Shown: positions 16,692 through 24,493 of the stretch, piece by piece
How the letters are laid out: every line of letters starts with the position of its first letter
How positions within the stretch are numbered: position 1 is the stretch's first letter
Origin: Mesorhizobium_G sp050247155
GTDB taxonomy: Bacteria; Pseudomonadota; Alphaproteobacteria; Rhizobiales; Rhizobiaceae
Length of the DNA stretch: 64,000 nt
NCBI GenBank assembly: GCA_050247155.1
Contig: JBFWUS010000001.1
Location: forward strand, 1-64,000
Reading direction: 5' to 3'
Made by a program: the position numbers and the translations under genes
Notes under the pieces: model-generated
Told to the model about the DNA's origin: nothing
Databases searched by the model: none
Seen by the model: only the letters and a program-made list of their open reading frames with translations

Positions 16692-17252
16692 ATGAAAGTC
16701 AAGGACGCCGATATCCTCATCGTTCCGGGTTACACCAATTCCGGGCCGGACCATTGGCAAACCCGGTGGGAGGGGAAGCTTTCGTCCGCGCGGCGGGTCG
16801 AGCAGGCCGAATGGTCGAAACCCGTGCGCGAGGATTGGACCGCAAAAATATCCGAAGCCGTCAATGAAGCCACAAAGCCGGTGGTGCTGGTGGCGCATTC
16901 GCTGGGCGTCGCGGCGGCTGTACAGGCGATCCCGCAGTTCACAAAGCCGGTCGCCGGGGCCTTTTTCGTGGCCCCGCCGGACGTTTCGAATCCGGACATC
17001 CGGCCAAAACATCTGATGACGTTCGGACCCTATCCGCGCGACCCGCTACCGTTTCCATCGGTCGTGATCGCCAGTCGCAACGACCCGTTCTGCAACTATG
17101 AGGTTGCCGAGGACATTGCCGCGGCTTGGGGATCGCTGTTCATCGACGCCGGTGAGGCCGGACACATGAACAGCGAGTCCGGTCATGGACCATGGCCGGA
17201 AGGCTCGATGGTGTTCGCGCAGTTCCTGTCGAAGCTGCAAGCGCCGGAATAA
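16692..17252 (+). CDS. RBBP9/YdeN-type alpha/beta hydrolase
   Basis: This cytoplasmic serine hydrolase has 186 residues. The start of the fold is ILIVPGYTNSGPDHWQTRWE, characteristic of the RBBP9/YdeN family; the nucleophile elbow is AHSLGVA and the likely catalytic His is in GEAGHMNSESG. The physiological substrate is unknown. The ATG at 16692 gives the usual family length; an in-frame ATG at 16638, right after a palindrome, would add 18 residues. A paralogue is at 21846-22418 in this same window. Confidence 0.85.
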   Translation: MKVKDADILIVPGYTNSGPDHWQTRWEGKLSSARRVEQAEWSKPVREDWTAKISEAVNEATKPVVLVAHSLGVAAAVQAIPQFTKPVAGAFFVAPPDVSNPDIRPKHLMTFGPYPRDPLPFPSVVIASRNDPFCNYEVAEDIAAAWGSLFIDAGEAGHMNSESGHGPWPEGSMVFAQFLSKLQAPE

Positions 17253-17835
17253 CATTCGCGGACACACTTATTCATTGCCACGCGCCGGGTCTTTCACCAG
17301 CCTGGCCATTTCAAAGAACACTCCCGGTCGTCTGGGAGATGGGAAGATGGCGGCCGATCGGTCGCTATCTAAATTTTAATCTGCAACCTCTCGGCCGCCA
17401 CCCGGCGATTTCGGTTCCCGCCTGTTCCTCTGGGCCCTTCCGGCTCTTTTTGGAGCCTTGGGGTTTGTGTGCCTCATCTCCGGCACGCCGGGACCGTAGT
17501 GTCCCGAGGGGAACCTCTTGGCGGAGCCTCCCCGGACCCAGGCTACGAACCCAAATCGGAGGCGCCGGTTCCTCTCACACTCACCGCCGTCGCGACAGGC
17601 GCTTCCCATGAGAGGAACTGCCGGGATTATCGAAGAGGTTGAGAGGGGAGTGGATGAACGCGAGGACAAGAAAATGACAAGAGATTGAAAAGACAAAGAA
17701 GCTTTTTCAAACGTGCCTGAATCTGTTCACATGCTGGAGCGCGTCCTGAAAGGCTATGCTGGTATCTGATGTCGCCCCTAAACTGCCTTGCGCGGAAAGA
17801 AGCAAGCTGTCCCCGGCCCTAATCCTGAGCCTTCG
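17253..17835. other. Gene-poor, hairpin-rich stretch, possible structured RNA
   Basis: No convincing protein gene in 583 bases. Between about 17400 and 17625 there are several strong stem-loops: GGCTC/GAGCC around a T run (17441-17456), CGGGAC/GTCCCG (17489-17506) and GTTCCTCTC paired with GAGAGGAAC (17568-17619). The 17640-17710 part is purine-rich. It is not tmRNA, RNase P RNA or SRP RNA as I know them: their core sequences are absent. A 106-codon minus-strand reading frame (17376-17696) is very rich in Arg, Pro and Gly and looks like a by-product of the base composition. A structured RNA is a reasonable hypothesis. Confidence 0.4.
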
Positions 17836-18615
17836 TCAGCGCTTCCCGATGTTGTCGCGGACCGCTCCAGCCACTACGGCCGCGCCCTGGTTGATCAACT
17901 GGCCCTCATTGCCGCAGGCCAGGAAACGATAGCCCATATCGATATAGCGGCCAGCCACGGCGGCATCCATGATGTAGATGCCGCAATGTTTACCCGCCGC
18001 GCGAGCGCGCTTTGCAACGTCGGCGACCGTCTCCATCATGTCTTCCAAGGTCGGGTTGATCGTTCTGCCGCGCGTCCAGGCAATCGAGAAATCCGAGGGT
18101 CCAAGGAAGATCGCGTCGATACCCGGTGTGGCAAGGATGCCGTCGAGGACTTCGAGCGCGGCACGGGTCTCGATCATCGCGAAGGAAACCGTCCGGGCGT
18201 TGGTTTCCTCGAGATATTGCTGCGGCGTGCCCTTACCATGGCGGGGCATCGCGAAAGTCGGACCCCAGGAGCGCTCGCCGATCGGCGGGTATTTAGTGGC
18301 GGCGGCGAAGAGGTGCGCGTCCTCGACCGAATTCACCATCGGAGCGATGACCGCATCCGCCCCGAAATCCAGTGCGCGACTGGCCATATCCCAGCGTCCG
18401 ACCGGAATACGCACAACGGCCGGCTTGTTTGCGCGCATGATCGCCGGCAGGCCGCGCAAAATGCTGTCCTCATGGTGACCGCCGTGCTGCATATCCAGGG
18501 TGACGGCATCGAAGCCCTTTGCGCCGGCCATCAGCTCAACAGTTAGCGAATCCGGCACGCCCGACCAGCAGGTGAGAACCACTTCATCGGCGGCGAGCTT
18601 GGCGGCGAGGGACAT
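17836..18615 (-). CDS. HpcH/HpaI family aldolase (2-keto-3-deoxy acid type)
   Basis: This 259-residue cytoplasmic metal-dependent class II aldolase relates to 4-hydroxy-2-oxoheptanedioate aldolase, which cleaves hydroxy-oxo acids to pyruvate (or oxaloacetate-type) and an aldehyde. Recognisable elements are the active-site strand TLDMQHGGHHED, RIPVGRWDMASRALDFGADAVIAP, the metal-ligand region MIETRAALE (Glu), and GPSDFSIA (Asp). The start codon has GGAG ten bases upstream. It stands alone, without the other genes of an aromatic degradation pathway, so the natural substrate is open. Confidence 0.88.
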   Translation of the reverse strand: MSLAAKLAADEVVLTCWSGVPDSLTVELMAGAKGFDAVTLDMQHGGHHEDSILRGLPAIMRANKPAVVRIPVGRWDMASRALDFGADAVIAPMVNSVEDAHLFAAATKYPPIGERSWGPTFAMPRHGKGTPQQYLEETNARTVSFAMIETRAALEVLDGILATPGIDAIFLGPSDFSIAWTRGRTINPTLEDMMETVADVAKRARAAGKHCGIYIMDAAVAGRYIDMGYRFLACGNEGQLINQGAAVVAGAVRDNIGKR

Positions 18616-18674
18616 GCGGCTGTTTCTCCAACTTAGGCGCGCCGGCAGTGTGGGCGATTTTTAGACTGAAAGGC

Positions 18675-18706
18675 AAAGAAAAACCGCCCTCGAACGGGGC
18701 GGTTCT
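18675..18706 (-). terminator. Rho-independent terminator after the DUF1476 gene
   Basis: On the minus strand an eight-base stem AACCGCCC/GGGCGGTT closes a seven-base loop and is followed by TTTCTTTGCC. It lies about 45 bases downstream of the ATPase zeta-subunit stop. Confidence 0.8.
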
Positions 18707-18751
18707 TTGGTCCAGCGGGCTAGCGCCGGCTGCCGAAAAATCAAAGCGCAA

Positions 18752-19072
18752 TCAATTGTTACGGACGTCCTCGATTGCCTTTGCCATCAGTTCGTCCATG
18801 GTGCGGCGAATCTGGTGCTCGGACTGATCGATTCCGGCCGCCTCGAAGTCGCTCTTGACCTTGCTCAGCACGTCGTGATCGCCGGCTTCCGCAATGTCGG
18901 ACATCACCACTTCCTTGGCGTAGGCATCGGCATCGGCGCCGGACTTGCCCAGCTTTTCGGCCGCCCAATAGCCGAGCGCCTTGTTGCGGCGGGCATTCGC
19001 CTTGAAGCGGAGTTCTTCATCGAAGACGAATTTGCGCTCAAAACCTTCCTCGCGGTCCTTCATGCTGCTCAT
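18752..19072 (-). CDS. F1-ATPase inhibitor zeta subunit (DUF1476)
   Basis: The protein is 106 residues and starts with the hallmark MKDREEGFERKFVFDEELRF region (after two extra residues). This family is found in alphaproteobacteria, where it binds the F1 part of ATP synthase and blocks ATP hydrolysis; the inhibitory N-terminus is intact here. It is divergent from purC, an arrangement common in rhizobia and useful for placing the organism. A terminator follows. The function is taken from the family, chiefly work on Paracoccus. Confidence 0.9.
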   Translation of the reverse strand: MSSMKDREEGFERKFVFDEELRFKANARRNKALGYWAAEKLGKSGADADAYAKEVVMSDIAEAGDHDVLSKVKSDFEAAGIDQSEHQIRRTMDELMAKAIEDVRNN

Positions 19073-19291
19073 GGCTGTTCCCTTGTTAGACGTGGCCGCC
19101 CAAAACGGCCGGCTTGGCGGAATCTAGGTTGTCGATGCTCAAACCAAAAGGCTGCGCCGTGGTCAAGTTCATGTCAGCGGCTATTGATGATGCTGCAACG
19201 CAATATTTCGTGCTCCGAAAGCAGTTGATGCGCGGATTTGGCAATTGAGCGCGCCTCTCAATTGCGATAGAGACGGCCAAACGCAGTCTAT

Positions 19292-19311
19292 GCGGCCCAT
19301 TGTCGGGCCGC
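19292..19311. promoter_or_regulatory. Strong hairpin in the purC leader region
   Basis: GCGGCCC (19292-19298) and GGGCCGC (19305-19311) are perfect complements around a six-base loop, 58 bases before the purC start. No T run follows, so it is not a standard terminator. It could be an operator or a leader-RNA structure. Confidence 0.4.
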
Positions 19312-19368
19312 GAGCCCAGAGGGACCGCTCTTTATGACGCTTTCCCTTTCAACCAGAGAAAAAGCTCT

Positions 19369-20163
19369 ATGAAGACCCGCCGCCGCATCTATGAGGGCAA
19401 GGCCAAGATTTTGTATGAAGGCCCGGAACCCGGCACGCTGATTCAGTTCTTCAAAGACGACGCAACCGCCTTCAACAAGAAAAAGCACGAGATTGTCGAC
19501 GGCAAGGGCGTGCTCAACAACCGCATTTCCGAGCATATTTTCAATCATTTGAACCGCATGGGCATTCCGACACACTTCATCCGTCGGTTGAACATGCGCG
19601 AGCAACTGATCAAGGAAGTTGAGATTATCCCGCTCGAGGTTGTGGTGCGCAACATCGCCGCCGGCTCGCTGGCCAAGCGGCTCGGCATCGAGGAAGGCAC
19701 CGTGCTGCCGCGCTCGATCATCGAGTTTTACTACAAGGCCGATGCGCTGGACGACCCGATGGTCTCCGAAGAACACATCACGGCCTTCGGCTGGGCATCG
19801 CCGCAGGAAATCGACGACATCATGGCGCTGGCGATCCGCGTCAACGATTTCCTCTCAGGCCTGTTCATGGGCGTCGGAATCCAGCTTGTCGATTTCAAGA
19901 TGGAGTGCGGCCGGCTGTTCGAGGGCGAGATGATGCGCATCGTCGTCGCCGACGAGATTTCGCCTGATTCGTGCCGGCTGTGGGACGTCAACACGCAGGA
20001 CAAGCTGGACAAGGATCGGTTCCGCCGCGACATGGGCGGCCTCATGGAAGCCTATCAGGAGGTCGCGCGCCGGCTCGGCATCATGAACGAGAACGAGCCG
20101 CCGCGTCCGACCGGACCAGTGTTGGTGGCTTCCAATGAGGAGCCGAAGGGCACGAAGCACTGA
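19369..20163 (+). CDS. purC: Phosphoribosylaminoimidazole-succinocarboxamide synthase
   Basis: The protein is 264 residues and joins CAIR and aspartate with ATP to give SAICAR in purine synthesis. The start MKTRRRIYEGKAKILYEG holds the GKAK nucleotide-binding motif. The substrate-binding region VEIIPLEVVVRNIAAGSL and the LVDFKMECGR and DEISPDSCRLWD blocks are all present. ATG 19369 is preferred to the longer frame from 19300, whose extra residues are unlike the family. It heads a purC - repeat - purS - purQ series and is divergent from DUF1476. The tail after about residue 240 is short and Pro/Glu-rich. Confidence 0.96.
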   Translation: MKTRRRIYEGKAKILYEGPEPGTLIQFFKDDATAFNKKKHEIVDGKGVLNNRISEHIFNHLNRMGIPTHFIRRLNMREQLIKEVEIIPLEVVVRNIAAGSLAKRLGIEEGTVLPRSIIEFYYKADALDDPMVSEEHITAFGWASPQEIDDIMALAIRVNDFLSGLFMGVGIQLVDFKMECGRLFEGEMMRIVVADEISPDSCRLWDVNTQDKLDKDRFRRDMGGLMEAYQEVARRLGIMNENEPPRPTGPVLVASNEEPKGTKH

Positions 20164-20164
20164 T

Positions 20165-20284
20165 ATGCGGCCGAGGATGGCCTGCAAATGGCCTTTTTCT
20201 GCGCTTCCGATGCTCACGTACCCAAAAGTGCGCTCCGCTTCGGTTCTCGAAAAAGGGCCATTTTCGGCTCATCCTGGGCCGCAT
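20165..20284. repeat. RIME-like palindromic repeat (family C), copy 1, between purC and purS
   Basis: A 120-base near-palindrome, with ATGCGGCC at the left end and GGCCGCAT at the right. Internal blocks shared with copies at 21289 and 31968 are GAGGATGGCCTGCAAATGG, CTGCGCTTCCGATGCTC and CTCCGCTTCGGTTCTCGA. Size and paired-palindrome layout resemble the Rhizobium intergenic mosaic elements (RIME), but I could not check family membership. It lies inside the pur gene series and would fold in the mRNA. Confidence 0.85.
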
Positions 20285-20354
20285 CTCGGCAAACCTGAAT
20301 AGCCGGTAGGGCGGCTGCGGCCGCCCGATGTTTTTGACAGACAGGATTTTTCGC

Positions 20355-20597
20355 GTGATCAAGGCCCGCATTACCGTCACCCTGAAGAACGGCGTTCTCG
20401 ACCCGCAAGGCAAGGCGATCGAGCATGCGCTCGGCGCGCTAGGGTTCGGCGGGGTAGGCTCCGTGAGGCAAGGCAAGGTGTTCGACGTGGAATTGCAGTC
20501 GACCGACAAGGCCAAGGCCGAAGCGGAGATCAAGGCCATGTGCGACAGGTTGCTGGCCAATACGGTGATTGAGAATTACAGCATTGCTCTAGCGTAA
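20355..20597 (+). CDS. purS: Phosphoribosylformylglycinamidine synthase subunit PurS
   Basis: This 80-residue protein is the small bridging subunit that links PurL and PurQ. The sequence starts at a GTG (IKARITVTLKNGVLDPQGKA), preceded by AGGA with eight bases between. Family landmarks ALGALGFGGVGSVRQGKVFD and the acidic helix with KAKAEAEIKAMCDRLLAN are intact. An upstream in-frame codon at 20328 would add nine unrelated residues. It lies 24 bases before purQ. Confidence 0.95.
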   Translation: MIKARITVTLKNGVLDPQGKAIEHALGALGFGGVGSVRQGKVFDVELQSTDKAKAEAEIKAMCDRLLANTVIENYSIALA

Positions 20598-20621
20598 GCT
20601 GCAAAAGCCGGGCCCAAATCC

Positions 20622-21290
20622 ATGAAATCAGCCGTCGTCCTTCTTCCCGGCCTCAACCGCGATCGCGACATGATCGCAGCGCTGACCAAGATTTCCGGTC
20701 AGCGGCCGGTCACCGTCTGGGAAACCGACGCGACGATCCCCGATGTCGACCTGATCGTCATTCCGGGCGGCTTTTCCTACGGCGATTATTTGCGTTGCGG
20801 CGCGATCGCGGCGCGAATGCCGGTGATGCGCGCCTTAGCGGAGAAGGCCGACAAGGGCGTCATGGTGATGGGCGTCTGCAACGGCTTCCAGATCCTGCTG
20901 GAGGCGGGGCTGCTGCCCGGCGCGCTGATGCGCAACCAGTCGCTGAAATTCGTCTGCCGCGAAGTGAAGCTCGAGGTGGCCAACGCGAACACGGCCTTCA
21001 CGCGCAATTATGCGGCGGGGCAGGTGATCCGTTGCCCGGTCGCGCATCATGACGGCAACTATTTCGCCGACGCTGAAACGCTGAACACGCTGGAAGGCGA
21101 GGGGCAGGTGGTGTTCCGTTATGCGGACAACACCAATCCCAACGGTTCGATCAACGACATTGCCGGTATCGTTTCGGCCAAGGGCAATGTGCTTGGCCTG
21201 ATGCCGCATCCAGAAAACCTGATCGAAACGGCGCATGGCGGCATCGACGGGCGGGCGCTTTTCGAGAGCGTACTGGGCAAGGCGGCGTGA
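20622..21290 (+). CDS. purQ: Phosphoribosylformylglycinamidine synthase subunit I (glutaminase)
   Basis: This 222-residue class I glutamine amidotransferase supplies ammonia to PurL. The nucleophile cysteine is in VMGVCNGFQILLEAGLL, and the His/Glu of the triad are in LMPHPENLIE near the C-terminus. GGFSYGDYLRCGAIA is typical. It works with PurS and PurL in one complex. The stop codon falls in the left end of the second RIME-like repeat, which starts at 21289, so the repeat directly abuts the coding end. Confidence 0.96.
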   Translation: MKSAVVLLPGLNRDRDMIAALTKISGQRPVTVWETDATIPDVDLIVIPGGFSYGDYLRCGAIAARMPVMRALAEKADKGVMVMGVCNGFQILLEAGLLPGALMRNQSLKFVCREVKLEVANANTAFTRNYAAGQVIRCPVAHHDGNYFADAETLNTLEGEGQVVFRYADNTNPNGSINDIAGIVSAKGNVLGLMPHPENLIETAHGGIDGRALFESVLGKAA

Positions 21291-21411
21291 ATTCACCCGA
21301 GGATGGCCTGCAAATGGCGCTTTTCTGCGCTTCCGATGCTCGTGTACCCAAAAGTACACTCCGCTTCGGTTCTCGAAAATCACCATTTTCGGCTCATCCT
21401 GGGCTGAATTC
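21289..21411. repeat. RIME-like palindromic repeat (family C), copy 2, after purQ
   Basis: A 123-base near-palindrome bounded by GAATTC at both ends, with the same internal blocks as copies 1 and 3. The last two bases of the purQ stop codon lie within it. It ends 16 bases before the next start codon, so it forms nearly the whole leader of the lipoprotein gene. Confidence 0.85.
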
Positions 21412-21426
21412 GAAAAGGGCGGGGTG

Positions 21427-21849
21427 ATGGTGCGGAAAACGCTTCTGGCGCTGCTCGGCGCGGCGTGTGTCTTTGGGCTGGCGGCCTGCCAGCAATCGAA
21501 GGTCAAGGTCACCGATTCGAGCTCGAGCGGCGGTGGCAAAAGCGCTTCGCTGCGCGCCATGGAGCAAGTGGCGATCGCGGCGCATAAATGCTGGTTCGCC
21601 TCGAAGGACCCGGCTTTCAAATCCTACCGCTTTGCCAATGAGCTGAGCTCCTACAGCGGTAATCCACGCTTTCTGCTGGTGCCGGCGAAAAATTATGGCG
21701 GGCTACCACTGCTCGTCGTGCAGGCGCGCGGCGGGTCGAGCCGGGTGGAAACCTTCGGACCGCTGTTGAACGAGCCTATCGGGACCCGCATCAACGGCGA
21801 TGTGGCGCGGTGGGCTTCCGGCGATAGTTCGTGCGGGGCAAAAGCCTAG
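21427..21849 (+). CDS. Putative lipoprotein of unknown function
   Basis: This 140-residue protein has a lipoprotein signal: a basic start (VRK), a hydrophobic core and the lipobox LAAC at about residues 17-20, followed by QQSKVKV. The mature part has a Ser/Gly-rich spacer, a stretch with HKCWFASKDPAFKSYRFANEL and a second cysteine near the C-terminus, so one disulfide is possible. I recognise no named domain. The ATG is chosen for the signal sequence and the GGGCGGGG just upstream. Its stop overlaps the end of the convergent hydrolase. Confidence 0.7.
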   Translation: MVRKTLLALLGAACVFGLAACQQSKVKVTDSSSSGGGKSASLRAMEQVAIAAHKCWFASKDPAFKSYRFANELSSYSGNPRFLLVPAKNYGGLPLLVVQARGGSSRVETFGPLLNEPIGTRINGDVARWASGDSSCGAKA

Positions 21850-22418
21850 AGATTAGCGCGCGCCAGCAGGCGGCCTAGCAACAGCAAACCGTCCGGCCAG
21901 AGGCCTAGCCTGGCTTCGTTGCCCATATGGCCGAGATCGCCAGCATCGGCCAGCTCGGCGCCCCAGGCCGCGGCGAACTCGGTTGCCTTGTCGAACGCCA
22001 CGCGCGGATCAGTGCGGCTCGCGACGACAAGCGCGGGAAACGGCAGTCTCTGCAACGGCATTGGCGCAAAGGGTCTGACCGTGTCGAAGGCGGCGTCAGG
22101 GTCTTCGACATTGGTCGGCGCGACCAGAAATGCCGCCGCAACTTTCTGCAACATTTCGTCTTCGGCCTGAACGGCCCATTTGACTATCGTGGCGACGGAC
22201 AGCGAGTGCGCCAGGATGACGACCCGGCGCGGCGCTTGTTGAACGGCGGCGTCGACGCGACCGATCCAGTTCGCAGGGTCCGGTTTGTGCCAATCGGCTT
22301 GAAGCAGCCGGCTGGAGTTCGGGAACACACGGCACCAGTGTGAAATCCAATGGTCAGGCCCGGAATTGCCGCGGCCGGGAATGGCCAGGAAGTCGAAGCC
22401 GGGCGCGGTCGAAATCAT
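21846..22418 (-). CDS. RBBP9/YdeN-type alpha/beta hydrolase (second paralogue)
   Basis: The protein is 190 residues. FLAIPGRGNSGPDHWISHW parallels the start of the hydrolase at 16692. The nucleophile elbow is AHSLSVA and the probable catalytic His is in AGDLGHMGNEARLG. It begins with an ATGA overlap on the stop of the metallophosphoesterase, so it is the third gene of a purB - phosphoesterase - hydrolase unit. Substrate unknown. It converges with the lipoprotein gene, overlapping by four bases. Confidence 0.85.
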   Translation of the reverse strand: MISTAPGFDFLAIPGRGNSGPDHWISHWCRVFPNSSRLLQADWHKPDPANWIGRVDAAVQQAPRRVVILAHSLSVATIVKWAVQAEDEMLQKVAAAFLVAPTNVEDPDAAFDTVRPFAPMPLQRLPFPALVVASRTDPRVAFDKATEFAAAWGAELADAGDLGHMGNEARLGLWPDGLLLLGRLLARANL

Positions 22419-23143
22419 GGCTTGTCAGGCACCGGTGCAAAGCCTGTCGTCAAGCCATGAACCCATCGCGATTGCCCGCGCGCCTCGGCCTGTGCTGCCG
22501 CAGCCAGCCAGTCATATTCGATGGCATATTGGGTGAACGACCAACTGGAGCCGTTTCGCGTGGCGATCGCGAAGCGGGCATGTGGGCTGCCGGTGGCGGT
22601 GAAGGACGGAAAAGCCTGGACACCTACACTGCCGGGATTAAGGATCGTCGGACCGCCATCCATGTGGACGAGGCGGGGCGTGTGGGAATGCCCACACAGA
22701 ACAAGTGCCGCGTCGCATGGACCCAGCTTTGCCCGTACCTGGGCCTCTTTCGAGGGGTAGAGGAAATCTTCGCCTTCCTCTTCGAGCAAAAACATCTCGT
22801 CGCTCGCGGGACTGCCGTGACAGAGCAGGATGTCGTCGCCGAGCTGGGCGGTGGCAGGCAGGGCGGCGAGCCAGGCCATGGTTGCTGCGGAAAGCTCCGG
22901 GCGCAGCATGTCGTCCAGATCGTGCGGGTGTGTCTGTTCGGACAGCCAACGGTCGTGATTGCCGCGCACTGTCAGCCAGTTTTCGGCCATCAGATATTGC
23001 GCAGTTTCTTCCGGCCAAAGCGGCGCGGAGAGGCAGTCACCTAGATTGACGATGACATCCGGCGCGGCGGCCTTGATCTCCTTGTGCACGGCTTCGAGCG
23101 CGAGAAGGTTGCCGTGCACATCGGAGATGACCGCCAGCCGCAT
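22415..23143 (-). CDS. Metallophosphoesterase (YfcE/calcineurin-like)
   Basis: This 242-residue cytoplasmic phosphoesterase has the five calcineurin-type metal motifs in order: SDVHGN (residues 7-12), LGDCLS, GNHDRW, CHGSP and CGHSHTP. Relatives hydrolyse phosphodiesters or nucleotides; the true substrate is not evident. It starts one base inside the purB stop (TGATG), so it is translated with purB, and its own stop overlaps the next start as ATGA. Its operon partner purB makes a link to nucleotide metabolism conceivable. Confidence 0.88.
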   Translation of the reverse strand: MRLAVISDVHGNLLALEAVHKEIKAAAPDVIVNLGDCLSAPLWPEETAQYLMAENWLTVRGNHDRWLSEQTHPHDLDDMLRPELSAATMAWLAALPATAQLGDDILLCHGSPASDEMFLLEEEGEDFLYPSKEAQVRAKLGPCDAALVLCGHSHTPRLVHMDGGPTILNPGSVGVQAFPSFTATGSPHARFAIATRNGSSWSFTQYAIEYDWLAAAAQAEARGQSRWVHGLTTGFAPVPDKP

Positions 23144-24444
23144 CAGCCGAAGACCCGCTTGAAGATCGTGTCGACGTGCTTGGTGTGATAGCCGAGATCG
23201 AATTTTTCGCGAATGTCGTCCTCGGAGAGCGCGGCGCGGACGTCCTTGTCGCCGAGTAGTTCTTCAAGGAAATCAGCCCCCTGTTCCCACACCTTCATCG
23301 CGTTTCGCTGGACGAGCCGGTAGGCGTCCTCGCGGGAAACGCCGGCTTGGGTAAGCGCCAGCAGGACGCGCTGCGAGTGGACCAGACCGCGGAACTTGTT
23401 CAGGTTCCTGTCCATGTTCTCAGGATAGACGACGAGCTTTTCGATCACGCCGGTCAGCCGCGCCAAAGCGAAATCCAAGGTGATCGTGGCGTCGGGCCCG
23501 ATCATGCGCTCGACAGAGGAGTGCGAGATGTCCCGCTCGTGCCAGAGCGCCACGTTTTCCATGGCCGGCAAGGCATAGGAGCGCACCATGCGGGCGAGGC
23601 CGGTCAGGTTTTCCGTCAGCACCGGGTTGCGCTTGTGCGGCATCGCCGACGAGCCCTTTTGACCCGGCGAGAAATATTCTTCAGCTTCCAGCACTTCGGT
23701 GCGCTGAAGATGGCGGATTTCGATCGCAAGGCGCTCGATCGAGGAGGCGATGACGCCCAGCGTGGCGAAGAACATGGCGTGACGGTCGCGCGGGATGACC
23801 TGCGTCGAGACAGGTTCGGGCTTCAGGCCGAGCTCTTTCGCGACATGCTCTTCGACATAAGGGTCGATGTTGGCAAAGGTGCCGATGGCGCCGGAGATGG
23901 CGCAGGTCGCGATCTCCTCACGGGCGCGCACCATACGCTCCCGGCAGCGCTCGAATTCGGCATAGGCCAGCGCCAGCTTAACGCCGAAAGTGGTCGGCTC
24001 GGCGTGGATGCCGTGACTGCGGCCGATGGTGACCGTGTCCTTGTGCTCCAGCGCGCGCTTCTTCAGCGCAGCGAGCAAGGCGTTGAGATCGGCCAGCAGG
24101 ATGTCAGAGGCGCGGGCAAGCTGGACGCTAAGGCAGGTGTCCAGGACGTCGGACGATGTCATGCCCTGATGGATGAAGCGCGAGTCCGGCCCGACGAATT
24201 CGGCGAGATGAGTCAGGAAGGCGATGACATCATGCTTGGTCTCGCGCTCGATCTCGTCGATGCGGGCGACGTCGAACTTTGCCGCGCCACCTTTTTCCCA
24301 GATGGTTTTCGCGGCTTCCTTGGGGATGACGCCCAATTCGGCCAGCGCATCGCAGGCGTGCGCTTCGATTTCGAACCAGATGCGGAAACGAGTTTCGGGC
24401 GACCAGATTGCGACCATTTCCGGCCGCGAATAGCGCGGGATCAT
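23143..24444 (-). CDS. purB: Adenylosuccinate lyase
   Basis: This 433-residue fumarase/aspartase-superfamily enzyme acts twice in purine synthesis (SAICAR to AICAR, adenylosuccinate to AMP). MIPRYSRPEMVAIWSPE is a typical start. The superfamily signature is GSSAMPHKRNPVLTENL, and the TSSDVLDT and GRSHGIHAEPTTFG blocks supply active-site residues. Length is normal. It heads a minus-strand unit with a phosphoesterase and a hydrolase and is not next to purC, although all lie within 5 kb. Confidence 0.96.
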   Translation of the reverse strand: MIPRYSRPEMVAIWSPETRFRIWFEIEAHACDALAELGVIPKEAAKTIWEKGGAAKFDVARIDEIERETKHDVIAFLTHLAEFVGPDSRFIHQGMTSSDVLDTCLSVQLARASDILLADLNALLAALKKRALEHKDTVTIGRSHGIHAEPTTFGVKLALAYAEFERCRERMVRAREEIATCAISGAIGTFANIDPYVEEHVAKELGLKPEPVSTQVIPRDRHAMFFATLGVIASSIERLAIEIRHLQRTEVLEAEEYFSPGQKGSSAMPHKRNPVLTENLTGLARMVRSYALPAMENVALWHERDISHSSVERMIGPDATITLDFALARLTGVIEKLVVYPENMDRNLNKFRGLVHSQRVLLALTQAGVSREDAYRLVQRNAMKVWEQGADFLEELLGDKDVRAALSEDDIREKFDLGYHTKHVDTIFKRVFG

Positions 24445-24493
24445 GCTTGCCTCAGTCGTTAAAAACGCGTCCTAGCAGAGGTGGCAACAATGC

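Noticed and set aside
17376..17696. 106-codon minus-strand frame in the hairpin-rich stretch
   Set aside because: The peptide is Arg/Pro/Gly-rich without domain or signal, and its bases are better explained by strong stem-loops. I keep it only as an alternative to a structured RNA.
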